A DNA stretch of 64,000 bases, from contig NZ_CP154857.1 of assembly GCF_039614715.1 (NCBI RefSeq), positions 3,968,001-4,032,000 on the forward strand, read 5' to 3'. The first letter of the stretch is position 1. Each line of letters begins with the position of its first letter. This DNA is from Microbacterium sp. AZCO. Its GTDB lineage: Bacteria > Actinomycetota > Actinomycetes > Actinomycetales > Microbacteriaceae. The notes below the pieces were generated by a model. That model searched no databases. It had not been told where the DNA came from and saw nothing but the letters and a program-made list of their open reading frames with translations. The position numbers and the translations under genes were made by a program. Shown one piece after another: positions 42,370 through 51,243 of this stretch.

Positions 42370-43178
42370 GGCGGCTCCTCTGTTCGGGTGGTGTCGGGTC
42401 GGTCGGTCTCGAAGGCGTCGGCGCCGCGGAAGGGTCCGCGCAGCAGCCGCGCCCAGCGGTTGCGGGGAAGTTCGGAGTGCAGCGCCGCGAGTCCCGTCGC
42501 GTACTTGCTGACGGTGGCGGGCCGGTGTCCCGCCCGCCAGAGCAGGCGGTCGATTCGGGATGCCGCGGCCGGCGACTTCGTCTCGACGATGGCGATGCCG
42601 GGCAGGGCGAAGCCGGACCCGCCGGGCTGCTCCCACCGCAGCTCGGTGTCGATCGTCGCGCGCCCCGCGCCATCGGACGTGAGCAGGGTCGCGCGGCGAT
42701 AGCGGGTCGTCAGGGTGGCGGCGAGCTCGTCGGCGCGCGACCCTGCGACGCCGATGGCGTCGAAGGCCGACGCGGCGTCATCGCGTGCGCCGTCGGTCAG
42801 CACGCGGCGCAGTCGCAGGTCGTACTCGGAGCGCTCCTTCACGGTCGTGCCCCGCGCGCCGCGCGTCTTGATCTCGAGGTAGGCCGAGCCGACGTCGAGG
42901 TAGGTGCGGGTGCGGAGCTTGAACCGCCGCCGGCGCGGCTGCGCAGCCATCCGGAAGCTCAGCAGATCGGGGGTGTCGAAGTACACCGATTCGTACGCGA
43001 AGTCACGGGCGCCGTCGATCTCGAGCACGCGCGTGCCGGAGTCGAGCGTCTCGAGCAGCCGCGCGGCGGTCTGCCGGGGCACGACGTACTTGCGGTCGAC
43101 GCGCGTGAGGAGCGCAGCATCCATCACCAGCTCCTCCAGCGTCACGGAATCGAAGCGGGCGAGAAGCGGCGTGCTCAT
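42354..43178 (-). CDS. VTC-domain protein (polyphosphate polymerase-like)
   Basis: A 274-residue triphosphate-tunnel-type protein. RVDRKYVVP near residue 27, YESVYFDT, RRRRFKLRTRTYLD, YLEIKTR, TVKERSEYD, IVETKS and SKYATG supply the basic tunnel and acidic metal residues of the VTC family, which makes polyphosphate from ATP in yeast. The bacterial product is unproven. 4-bp overlap with the DUF4956 gene. Confidence 0.8.
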   Translation of the reverse strand: MSTPLLARFDSVTLEELVMDAALLTRVDRKYVVPRQTAARLLETLDSGTRVLEIDGARDFAYESVYFDTPDLLSFRMAAQPRRRRFKLRTRTYLDVGSAYLEIKTRGARGTTVKERSEYDLRLRRVLTDGARDDAASAFDAIGVAGSRADELAATLTTRYRRATLLTSDGAGRATIDTELRWEQPGGSGFALPGIAIVETKSPAAASRIDRLLWRAGHRPATVSKYATGLAALHSELPRNRWARLLRGPFRGADAFETDRPDTTRTEEPPCAAA

Positions 43179-43753
43179 CGCATACCCGCCGAGACGCGCC
43201 GCACGGCGCCGAGGCGATACCGCACATCGACGAGGGTCGTGTCGTTGACGAGGTCGAGCTCCTGCATCGTGAGCGAGGTGACCTGGGCGCCGAGGCGCTC
43301 GGCGAGCTCATCGCGCAGCTCGCCCTCGTCGGCGATCGCGCGGTCGAGTCGCACGACCTGGTGGCGACTGCGGGCGAGCACGGCGGGGTGATCGGCGGCC
43401 CACAGCACCACGAGGAGCAGCACGATGAGTCCGGCGACGGGCCACGGGTCGGTCTGCGGGAGTCCCGCCATGAGGCCCATCGCGAGAGACGCGAAGTAGT
43501 ACGCGACTTCGCGCTGCGAGATCTCCGACGAGCGCAGGCGGATGATCGACAGCACGCCGAAGATGCCGAGCCCGAGCCCCAGGGCGACCTCCGCCGTGCC
43601 GAGCACCGCGGCGACGGCGAGCACGCCGACGTTGACGCCGAGGAAGGCGACGACGAGGTCGCGGCGGTGGTGCCGGCGGTAGTAGAGGCCGAGGCTCAGG
43701 GTCAGGGCGGCGGCGAGGTCGATGCCGATGAGGATGAGGGTCTGGGGGGTCAT
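43175..43753 (-). CDS. DUF4956 membrane protein
   Basis: A 192-residue protein with about four transmembrane helices and a C-terminal soluble tail (DVRYRLGAVRRVSA). FGVLSIIRLRSSEISQREVAYYFASLAMGL is the conserved DUF4956 segment. DUF4956 genes are regular neighbours of VTC-domain genes and may form the membrane channel or anchor for the polymerase. ATG has GGGAG seven bases upstream and overlaps the previous stop by 4 bp. Confidence 0.8.
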   Translation of the reverse strand: MTPQTLILIGIDLAAALTLSLGLYYRRHHRRDLVVAFLGVNVGVLAVAAVLGTAEVALGLGLGIFGVLSIIRLRSSEISQREVAYYFASLAMGLMAGLPQTDPWPVAGLIVLLLVVLWAADHPAVLARSRHQVVRLDRAIADEGELRDELAERLGAQVTSLTMQELDLVNDTTLVDVRYRLGAVRRVSAGMR

Positions 43754-44901
43754 TGCGGTCTCCCGGTCGTGAATGCGTCGGATTCCATCAGGCCGCCTCC
43801 CGCTATGCGGTTGCTCTGCCTCGTCTGTGCCGCGCCTACGGCTTCGGGCGGCGGGAACACGAAGCTCTTCTGAACCCCATAGCTCGTCACGAAGAGCAGG
43901 ATCTCGGTCGCGATCTTGGCGAGCAGGAGAGGGATGCCGAAGTCGGTCAGCGCCGTGATCCAGACGACGTTCGATGCGAGCAGCGCGGCAGCGAGCACGG
44001 CGTATCGCACGGCCTGCCGCGCGAGCCCTCTGCCGCCCTGCCGGCGGAACACGACCCGCCGATTGACGGCGAAGTTGACGCTCGCGCTCAGCACGCGCGC
44101 CGCGACGATCGAGGGGACGAGCCAGCCCGTGAGGGCGGTGAAGAGCAGCAGTGCGAGGGTGTCGACGATGAACGCGAGCACCGACGATCCAGCGAAGAGG
44201 GCGAGCGGCAGGGCGACCCGCAGGGAGTCGGCGACAGGCCGGAAGTGGCTGGAGGCGTTGCCGTCGAGATACACCGTCTCGATCGGAACCTCGCGGGCGG
44301 TCCACCCCGCCCCCCGGCTTGCGAGCAGCACGTTCTGCTCGTATTCGAAGCGGTCGCCCGCCTGTTCCGCGGCCCACGGGAGCATGGCGGACGGGATGCC
44401 CCGGAGCCCGGTCTGCGTGTCGGAGAGACGCCAGCCCGCGGCCAGGCGGAAGATGCCCCGCGCCGCCGCGTTGCCGACGCGACTGCGCAGCGGGACGCGG
44501 CCGGCGAAGGCGCGGCATCCCAGCACCATCGCGGGCGCCGGCCCCTGAGCTCCTCGAGGGGCGGCGGCGTCTTCGCGCATCGCGTCGGCCACCGCGACGA
44601 TGTCGGCGACGGTGTGCTGACCATCGGCGTCGGCCGTGACCACGTCGTCGCCCTCGTGCTCCGCGATCACGAGACGGATGCCCGTCTTGAGGGCCGCGCC
44701 CTTGCCGAGGTTGGACTCGTGGGCGATCACCGTCGCGCCGAGCGCGCGTGCCTGCACGAAGACCGGGCCATAGTCGGGTCCGCTGCCGTCGTCGACGACG
44801 AGCACCTCGACGTCGGGGTCCGCCGCGAGGAGGGCGCCGACGAGCTCCGGCAGCGCAGCGCCCGGCTCGTACGCGGGGATGAGCACGATCACTTCCGTCA
44901 C
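43750..44901 (-). CDS. GT2 glycosyltransferase fused to GtrA
   Basis: A 383-residue fusion. Residues 1-225 form a GT-A glycosyltransferase family 2 domain (IPAYEPGAAL, VVDDGSG, TADADGQH), DPM1-like. Residues 240-365 are a GtrA-type four-helix flippase (ASVNFAVNRRVVFRR). Such fusions attach a sugar to polyprenyl phosphate and flip it outward. GTG start with a 4-bp overlap to the upstream gene. It probably supplies lipid-linked sugar for a surface polymer modified by the other operon members. Confidence 0.85.
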   Translation of the reverse strand: MTEVIVLIPAYEPGAALPELVGALLAADPDVEVLVVDDGSGPDYGPVFVQARALGATVIAHESNLGKGAALKTGIRLVIAEHEGDDVVTADADGQHTVADIVAVADAMREDAAAPRGAQGPAPAMVLGCRAFAGRVPLRSRVGNAAARGIFRLAAGWRLSDTQTGLRGIPSAMLPWAAEQAGDRFEYEQNVLLASRGAGWTAREVPIETVYLDGNASSHFRPVADSLRVALPLALFAGSSVLAFIVDTLALLLFTALTGWLVPSIVAARVLSASVNFAVNRRVVFRRQGGRGLARQAVRYAVLAAALLASNVVWITALTDFGIPLLLAKIATEILLFVTSYGVQKSFVFPPPEAVGAAQTRQSNRIAGGGLMESDAFTTGRPQ

Positions 44902-45854
44902 CCCGCGACGTAGAGGATGTCGCTCGTGCCGCGCTCGCCGCCGTTCGAGGGCTGGTTCACGACCTCGCCGTCGAAGTACATCGTCGACGAGCCGCCGCCG
45001 TCGAGGTTGTACGCCGTCGTCGCGCCCAGGTCGATCATGATCTGCGCCGCCTCGGTCATCGTGACGCCGCGGCTGTAGCCGGGATCGCGGCCGTCGACGA
45101 CGACGAACACGAGGTGGTTGTCGTCGACGACGCCGACGAGCGTGCGGGGCTGCTCGCCCTGGATCGAGTGGTTGCCGACGTTCGTGTCGACCTCTTGCGT
45201 CTCGATGCCGTCGACGATCTGCCCGCCTTCGACGATCGCGGGACCGAAGCTCAGGGTGTTCCAGACGCCGGCGGCGAGGAGGTCGGCGCCGGTCGTCGTC
45301 GTCTCGTCGTACACCTCCACACTGCCGTCGGTGTAGAACGCGAGGCCCTCGCGGGCCCCTTCATCGCGGTAGAGCACGCCGTTGCGGATCTCGATGCCCG
45401 TGTCTCGGAAGCCGTAGTAGTCGCCGTTGATCGCGAAGACGGCGCCGTTGTCCTGGGCGATCGCGCTCGTGGTCTCGGTGATGTTCTCGCCGAACTGGTC
45501 GTTGGCGAAGGCCGACCGCAGGTCGGTCGCGTCGCCGAGCACGACGTCGGCGACGTAGTACGTCACGGTGTCGTCGCCCGAGCCCGTCGTGACCGTCGAC
45601 ACCGTGACACTCGTCGAGCCGTTCGAGTACGTCGACCCCGTGACGGCGCCGGCCGCGGCGCTCGCCGACGGGGTCGAGGTGTCGACGGTCGAGTTCTCCG
45701 CCTCGTACTCCGAGACGTCGGCGATCTGCACATGCGGGACGAGGAACCGCTCCGCAGCCCACACGGCGCCGCCGCCGCCCGCGAGCACGACGACGAGACC
45801 GCCGGCGATCAGGCTGTTGCGAACGGGGTGGCGGCGGCGGGTGGGCTTGTCCAT
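44898..45854 (-). CDS. Phosphodiester glycosidase (NAGPA)-family surface protein
   Basis: A 318-residue protein with an N-terminal signal anchor (LIAGGLVVVLAGGGGAVWA). The NAGPA/DUF2233 domain holds AINGDYYGF, GVVDDNHLVFVVVDGRDPGYS and YNLDGGGSSTMYFDG. Members hydrolyse sugar phosphodiesters or exopolysaccharides outside the cell. First gene of the operon, so polymer processing and synthesis are co-expressed. No good ribosome site precedes the ATG. Confidence 0.8.
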   Translation of the reverse strand: MDKPTRRRHPVRNSLIAGGLVVVLAGGGGAVWAAERFLVPHVQIADVSEYEAENSTVDTSTPSASAAAGAVTGSTYSNGSTSVTVSTVTTGSGDDTVTYYVADVVLGDATDLRSAFANDQFGENITETTSAIAQDNGAVFAINGDYYGFRDTGIEIRNGVLYRDEGAREGLAFYTDGSVEVYDETTTTGADLLAAGVWNTLSFGPAIVEGGQIVDGIETQEVDTNVGNHSIQGEQPRTLVGVVDDNHLVFVVVDGRDPGYSRGVTMTEAAQIMIDLGATTAYNLDGGGSSTMYFDGEVVNQPSNGGERGTSDILYVAG

Positions 45855-45927
45855 GCTTCATGGGTACGCACCCGAGCTATCCGCGTCGTCGCCGCCCGCT
45901 ATGAGGCGCCGATGCGCGCGCCGGGCC

Positions 45928-46010
45928 GCCACAACGTCGGAGATCACCGCAGCGTCGGGAGCATCGGGCGTCGAGGTTCCTGAGAACCGGCGATCTCCGA
46001 CAGTGTGGCG
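45928..46010. repeat. 84-bp palindromic intergenic element, copy 2
   Basis: GCCACAACGTCGGAGATCAC at one end and GATCTCCGACAGTGTGGCG at the other, an inverted pair. The ends match copy 1 at 24698-24781 closely, while the centre differs. It lies between the surface operon and the GH35 gene. Confidence 0.6.
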
Positions 46011-46064
46011 CACGAACGACGATGCCGCGCCCTCGCCGGGGACGCGGCATCCATCGTGCGAGGG

Positions 46065-47798
46065 CTACTCCTCCAGCGGCCCGAGGATCGGCGCGGCGAC
46101 GAAGCGTGCGGCGGCAGGATCGGCGCCGTCGAGCTCGATGACGACAACCTCGTTGGCTCCGGAGCGGGTCACCGGCGCGGGCACGTAGAGGGTGCGCTGC
46201 GGGCCGTTGCTCCAATATCGGCCGAGGAGGAGGCCGTTGACGAACGCGAATCCCTTGCCGAAGCCGGCCGTGTCGAGGAAGAGGTCGGCCGGCCCCTCGA
46301 GGGTGAACGACCCGCGTGCGACGCGCGGGCCCCATGCGAGGGGCGAGCCCGAAGCAGCGAGCTGGCCGAGATCGATCGGCGTCGCGCTCCACCCCTCGAT
46401 CGGCACGCCACCGAGCCGCGGCGCCGTGATGAGGCCCTTCTCCTCGCCGAGGCGGTGCTCGTAGTTGACGCGTCCCTGCTCCTCCACGAGGAGTGCGAGG
46501 TGGGAGCCGGCGGGCACGAGCAGCGTGCGCTCTCCGCGCGTGCGCGAAAGGGTGCCGACGCGGCGGCCGTCGACGGCGACCCACGCGTGGTCGCGCAGCT
46601 CGTCCACCTGCAGCACGGTGGGCTCGCCGTCGCGGGATGCGCCCGAGGGCACCTCCGCTTCGTAGAGCACGAGCGCGCCGAGATGGTCGAGCTGCTCGAA
46701 CGACGGGGGAGCAGGATGCCGCGTCCCGGTGCGCTTCACGCCGTCTCCCACCACGGGGGCCAGCGCGACCTCGAACTCCGGCGCGGCGGCGGCGGGCGCA
46801 GGCGCCACGGCGGGCACGGGCGCGTAGCGGGCGATGACCTCGCGAAATGCGGCGAACTTCGCCGTCGGCTCGCCCGCCTCGTCGAGCGGAGCGTCGTAGT
46901 CGTACGACGTCGTGATCGGCAGATAGCGGCCCTTGTCGTTGGCGCCGTTCGTCAGGCCGTAGTTCGTGCCGCCGTGGAACATGTAGATGTTGACCGAGGC
47001 CCCGGCCGCGAGGAGCGCGTCGAGCTCGGCCGCGGCATCCTCCACCGACGTCGTGTGGTGGAGGCCGCCCCACCAGTCGAACCAGCCGTCCCAGAACTCC
47101 GAGCACATGAGCGGGCCGGTGGGCTGGTGCTCGCGCAGCGTCGCGAGGCGCTCCTGCGCGCGGGAGCCGAACGAGCCGGTCAGGTGCACCCCGTCGAGGC
47201 TCCCGTCGCGGAGCATGTCGGGCTGAGGCTGGTCGACGGTCGTCAGCGGCACCGTGATGCCGGCATCCCGCGTCACCCGGACGAGCTCCGCGAGGTAGTC
47301 CTTGTCAGAGCCGTAGGCACCGTACTCGTTCTCGATCTGGACGAGGATGACGTTGCCGCCGCGGTCGATCTGCCGCGGGGCGACGATGTCGTACACGCGC
47401 TCGAGGTAGCGGGTGACCTCGGCGAGGTACTGCGGCTCCGACCGGCGCAGGCCGATGCCCGGCATCCCGGTCAGCCACACCGGCAGACCGCCGTTGTGCC
47501 ACTCGGCGCAGATGTAGGGGCCGGGCCGCACGATGGCGTGCAGGCCTTCGGCGGCGACGAGGTCGAGGAAGCGGCCCAGGTCGTTCCAGCCGGTCGTGTC
47601 CCACTCGCCGCGGCGCGGTTCGTGCGCGTTCCAGGCGACATAGGTCTCGATGGCGTTGAGGCCCATGAGGCGCGCCTTGCGGATGCGGTCGGCCCACTGC
47701 TCGGGGTGCACCCGGAAGTAGTGCAGCGCGCCGGAGACGATGCGGTGCGGCTCTCCGTCGAGCAGGAAGTCGGTCTCGCCGATGGTGAAGGTGGGCAC
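46065..47798 (-). CDS. GH35 beta-galactosidase
   Basis: A 577-residue enzyme without signal peptide. Acid/base E158 in QIENEYG and nucleophile E234 in CSEFWDGW; PGPYICAEWHNGG and MFHGGTNYG are family motifs; C-terminal jelly-roll domains follow. I prefer GTG at 47798, which has GGAG six bases upstream; ATG at 47810 is in frame but lacks a site. Last gene of the LacI-controlled sugar operon; removes terminal beta-galactose from imported oligosaccharides made by the secreted GH30 enzyme. Confidence 0.88.
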   Translation of the reverse strand: MPTFTIGETDFLLDGEPHRIVSGALHYFRVHPEQWADRIRKARLMGLNAIETYVAWNAHEPRRGEWDTTGWNDLGRFLDLVAAEGLHAIVRPGPYICAEWHNGGLPVWLTGMPGIGLRRSEPQYLAEVTRYLERVYDIVAPRQIDRGGNVILVQIENEYGAYGSDKDYLAELVRVTRDAGITVPLTTVDQPQPDMLRDGSLDGVHLTGSFGSRAQERLATLREHQPTGPLMCSEFWDGWFDWWGGLHHTTSVEDAAAELDALLAAGASVNIYMFHGGTNYGLTNGANDKGRYLPITTSYDYDAPLDEAGEPTAKFAAFREVIARYAPVPAVAPAPAAAAPEFEVALAPVVGDGVKRTGTRHPAPPSFEQLDHLGALVLYEAEVPSGASRDGEPTVLQVDELRDHAWVAVDGRRVGTLSRTRGERTLLVPAGSHLALLVEEQGRVNYEHRLGEEKGLITAPRLGGVPIEGWSATPIDLGQLAASGSPLAWGPRVARGSFTLEGPADLFLDTAGFGKGFAFVNGLLLGRYWSNGPQRTLYVPAPVTRSGANEVVVIELDGADPAAARFVAAPILGPLEE

Positions 47799-47863
47799 TG
47801 GGCTCTCCATGCGGGAGGGGCGACCGGCTCGGCCGACCGCCCCTCCGCGTCTCTCGATGGTTC

Positions 47864-49213
47864 TTACTTGTTGACCGCGAAGCCCTGCGAGTTGCCGTAC
47901 TCGACGAGGGCGTCCTGCCACGTCGTGAGGCCCTCGTTCAGGTCGGAGTGGTTCTCGTAGGCCTGGCCGACGGTGTCGCCGAAGATGCTGTTGCCGTAGA
48001 CCTGGTAGGGCAGGTACTGCCAGCCCTTCACGACCGAGGACGCGGCATCCGCCAGCACCTCGTTGATCTTCTGGCCGCCGAAGTACTCCGGCGCGGCGCT
48101 CAGGAAGTCGTCCGACTGCAGCTGCTTCGTCGTCGACGGGAAGCCGCCGCTCTTGAGGAAGATGTCGATGCTGTCGTCGCTGTTGTTGAGCCACCACAAG
48201 AAGCCCGCGGCGAGGGCCGCGTTCTTACTCTGCTTCGTCACGGCCTGGCCGCCGCCGCCGTTCTCCGCCGAGGCGGGCGTGCCGTCATAGGTCGGCATCG
48301 GTGCGACGCGCCAGTTGCCCGACCCGTCCGGGGCGCCGGACTCGAGGTTGCCGGGCATCCAGGCGCCCGTCGCGAGGGTCGCGATCGTGCCGTTGCCGAG
48401 CGCGGTGAACCACTCGTCGCTCCACGCCGAGATCGGCGCGACGAGCTGGCCCTCGACGAGGGTGTTCCAGGTGTCGGCCCACTTCTTCGAGCCCTCGTCC
48501 TGGAGGTCGATCGTCACATCGGTGCCGTCGGTCTGGAACGGCTTGCCGCCCGCCTGCCAGATCATGCTGGTGGTGAAGCCGGCGTCGCCCATGTCGGCGG
48601 TGATGTACTTCGTCGGGTCGGCCTCGTGCAGCGTCTTGGCCGCGGCGACGTACTCGTCCCAGGTCGTCGGCACGGCGATGCCGTACTGGTCGAAGACGGC
48701 CTTGTTGTAGAAGAGGGCCATGGGGCCCGAGTCCTGGGGCAGGCCGAAGATCTTGTCACCCGACGTGACCGAGCCCCACGTCGACGCGGTGTAGTCGCCC
48801 TCGAAGTCGCCGAAGCCGTAGCCCGACAGGTCGGCGAGAGAGTCCGTCAGCGTGAACTGCGGGAAGGCGTAGTACTCGATCTGCACGACATCGGGCGCGC
48901 CCGAGCCCGCCTTGATGGCGTTCTGCAGCTTCGTGTACTCGTCATTGCCCGTGCCGGCGTTGACGACGTTGACCTTGACGTTCGGGTAGGCCTTCTCGAA
49001 CGCCTTGGCCTGATCCTCCGCCTGCGGCGTCCACGACCAGTACGTGAGCTCGCCGCCCTTGTCGAGCGCGGCCTTCACGGAGTCGAATCCGCCGGCCGGC
49101 GCGTCGGACGAGCTGCCGCTGTCCGAGCCGGCGCATCCGGCGAGTGCGAGTGCTGCCACGGCGCCCATCGCCGCGATGGCGGCGAAGCGGCGTGCGTGTG
49201 ACCTGTGCGTCAT
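47864..49213 (-). CDS. Sugar-binding lipoprotein (SBP family 1)
   Basis: A 449-residue extracytoplasmic solute-binding protein with signal peptide and lipobox LAGC (Cys about 27). ELTYWSWTPQAEDQAKAFEKAYPNVKV and the GLPQDSGPMALFYNK pattern are the sugar ABC class. Follows two permease genes; no ATPase is present, so it likely uses a shared MsiK-type ATPase encoded elsewhere. Substrate is probably beta-galacto-oligosaccharide. Confidence 0.9.
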   Translation of the reverse strand: MTHRSHARRFAAIAAMGAVAALALAGCAGSDSGSSSDAPAGGFDSVKAALDKGGELTYWSWTPQAEDQAKAFEKAYPNVKVNVVNAGTGNDEYTKLQNAIKAGSGAPDVVQIEYYAFPQFTLTDSLADLSGYGFGDFEGDYTASTWGSVTSGDKIFGLPQDSGPMALFYNKAVFDQYGIAVPTTWDEYVAAAKTLHEADPTKYITADMGDAGFTTSMIWQAGGKPFQTDGTDVTIDLQDEGSKKWADTWNTLVEGQLVAPISAWSDEWFTALGNGTIATLATGAWMPGNLESGAPDGSGNWRVAPMPTYDGTPASAENGGGGQAVTKQSKNAALAAGFLWWLNNSDDSIDIFLKSGGFPSTTKQLQSDDFLSAAPEYFGGQKINEVLADAASSVVKGWQYLPYQVYGNSIFGDTVGQAYENHSDLNEGLTTWQDALVEYGNSQGFAVNK

Positions 49214-49289
49214 TGCTGTGTCCCTTCAGGTGAACAGGATCGCGACCGCGACCCCGCCGGGTTGTTCTTCGTCACTGTGCAGGCCCCGG

Positions 49290-50228
49290 CTACTGCTTGA
49301 CGCTTCCCGCGCTCAGACCCGACTGCCAGAACCGCTGCAGCAGGAGGAACGCGACGATGATGGGGATGATCGTGAGCAGCGAGCCCATGATCACCAGGTT
49401 GTAGATCGGCTGGGATCCCGCGCCGATCGACTGCGCGGCCCACTGGTTGAGGCCGACCGTGAGCGGATACCACGACGGGTCGCTCAGCATGATGAGCGGG
49501 AGGAAGTAGTTGTTCCACGTCGCGACGACGGCGAACAGCAGCACCGTCACGATGCCGGGCACGAGCAGCCGGATCGAGATCGTGAAGAACGTGCGGAACT
49601 CGCCCGCCCCGTCCATGCGCGCCGCCTCCAGCAGCTCCGTCGGCACGGCATCCACCGTGTACACCCAGATCAGGTAGAGCCCGAAGGGCGTCACGAGCGA
49701 GGGGATGATGACGGCCCACGGGGTGTTGGTGAGTCCGAGCTGGCTGAACAGCAGGAACGTCGGGACCGCGAGGGCCGTGCCCGGCACCGCGATCGCCCCG
49801 AGCACGATCGCGAACACTCCGCGCCTGCCGGGGAACCGGTACTTCGCGAGGCCGTAGCCGGCGAGGGTCGCGAGGAGCGTCGCGCCGCCGGCCCCGATCA
49901 CCACGTAGAGCAGCGTGTTGCCGAACCACCGCAGGAAGATGCCGTCGTGGTACGTGAGCGTCGCGACGAGGTTGTCCCAGAAGGCGAAGTCGGGGCCGAA
50001 CCACAGGCCGAAGCTCGAGAACAGGCCGCCCTGCGTCTTGGTGGAGTTCACGACGAGCCAGATGAGCGGCACGAGCGTGTACACCGCGTACAGCACCATG
50101 ACGATCAGCAGGATCTTGGAGCTGCGCGGACGCAGCGGGTTCGTATAGGCGAGTGCGGGGCGGCGGGTCGCCTTCCCGGCATCCCGATTCGTCTTGCGCG
50201 TGTCCTGCGTGGGGACCGTGGCGGTCAT
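49290..50228 (-). CDS. Sugar ABC permease (MalG type)
   Basis: A 312-residue permease with about six helices. The cytoplasmic coupling loop ELLEAARMDGAGEFRTFFTI is the EAA motif. N-terminal 35 residues are basic and polar. ATG shares one base with the previous stop (TGATG). Confidence 0.9.
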   Translation of the reverse strand: MTATVPTQDTRKTNRDAGKATRRPALAYTNPLRPRSSKILLIVMVLYAVYTLVPLIWLVVNSTKTQGGLFSSFGLWFGPDFAFWDNLVATLTYHDGIFLRWFGNTLLYVVIGAGGATLLATLAGYGLAKYRFPGRRGVFAIVLGAIAVPGTALAVPTFLLFSQLGLTNTPWAVIIPSLVTPFGLYLIWVYTVDAVPTELLEAARMDGAGEFRTFFTISIRLLVPGIVTVLLFAVVATWNNYFLPLIMLSDPSWYPLTVGLNQWAAQSIGAGSQPIYNLVIMGSLLTIIPIIVAFLLLQRFWQSGLSAGSVKQ

Positions 50229-51148
50229 CAGCGCACCTCCGCTCGGGAGCCGCGCAACTGCACGACGTAGGCGATCACGGCCGTGATGACGCCCATGATG
50301 ATGGCGACGGTCGCGGCGTAGTTGAACTGCTGGCCCGAGAACGACAGGTAGTACGCGTACATGTTGGGCGTGTAGTACGTCGTGATGACGTTGGGGGCTA
50401 GGGGCCGGAGGATGTTCGGCTCGTTGAAGAGCTGGAAGCTTCCGATGATGGAGAAGATCGTGGCGATGACGATCGCACCGCGCAGCGACGGGATCTTGAT
50501 CGAGAAGACGGTGCGCCAGGCGCCCGCGCCGTCGATCGACGCCGCCTCGTAGAGCTCACCCGGGATCGTCTTGAGCGCCGAGTAGAAGATGAGCATGTTG
50601 TAGCCCACGAACTCCCACGTGACGATGTTGCCGATCGCGACGAGCATCCACTGCTTCGCGAAGGGGGTCAGCAGCTCGAAGCCGAGGAGGCCGTTGATGT
50701 TCGCCGTCAGGCCGAACTGGTCGCCGTAGATGTACCCCCACATCAGCACGGCCACGACGGCCGGGACCGCGTAGGGCAGGAAGAGCACGATGCGGAAGAA
50801 GGATGCTCCGCGCAGACGCGCGCTGTCGATCGCGAGCGCCGCGCCGAGGGCGAGGGCGAGCATGATCGGCACCTGCACGACCAGGAAGATCAGCACGCGG
50901 CCGAACGCCTCCCAGAACTGCGGGTCGGTCAGCGCCTTGCCGTAGTTGTCGAGCCCGACGAAGGCCGTGCCGCCGACGAGCTGGTCGCGGAACAGGCTCA
51001 GGTAGAGCGCGTAGGCGAGCGGGGCGAGGAACACGAGCGCGAACACCAGCATGAACGGGCCCACGAACCACCAGCCCCGCCAGTCGGTGCGGGGTCGCCG
51101 CGGGCGGGTGTCCCTCGCCAAGGCGGGGGGCGCGATGGTTGTCGTCAT
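50228..51148 (-). CDS. Sugar ABC permease (MalF type)
   Basis: A 306-residue permease; EAASIDGAGAWRTVFSI is the EAA motif, and about six helices are visible. First gene of the importer operon, directly downstream of two LacI operators. Divergent from the LacI gene. Confidence 0.9.
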   Translation of the reverse strand: MTTTIAPPALARDTRPRRPRTDWRGWWFVGPFMLVFALVFLAPLAYALYLSLFRDQLVGGTAFVGLDNYGKALTDPQFWEAFGRVLIFLVVQVPIMLALALGAALAIDSARLRGASFFRIVLFLPYAVPAVVAVLMWGYIYGDQFGLTANINGLLGFELLTPFAKQWMLVAIGNIVTWEFVGYNMLIFYSALKTIPGELYEAASIDGAGAWRTVFSIKIPSLRGAIVIATIFSIIGSFQLFNEPNILRPLAPNVITTYYTPNMYAYYLSFSGQQFNYAATVAIIMGVITAVIAYVVQLRGSRAEVR

Positions 51149-51180
51149 CGACGGGCCTCTTCCGGAACGGTTCTGATCGC

Positions 51181-51194
51181 TGTTTACGCAAACA
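51181..51194. promoter_or_regulatory. LacI operator O1
   Basis: TGTTTACGCAAACA, one mismatch to the palindrome TGTTTACGTAAACA. It covers the start-site side of the leftward promoter. Confidence 0.7.
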
Positions 51195-51221
51195 TTCGCA
51201 CGAATCTGGCTACGATGTCAA
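51192..51221 (-). promoter_or_regulatory. Promoter of sugar importer operon
   Basis: Minus strand -35 TTGACA (51221-51216), 18-base spacer, -10 GAATGT (51197-51192). Both boxes are covered by LacI operators. Confidence 0.45.
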
Positions 51222-51229
51222 CGTAAACA
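51216..51229. promoter_or_regulatory. LacI operator O2
   Basis: TGTCAACGTAAACA, with an intact ACGTAAACA half and a weaker left half. It overlaps the leftward -35 and the LacI leader. Confidence 0.55.
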
Positions 51230-51243
51230 GTCGGGAGGCGACG

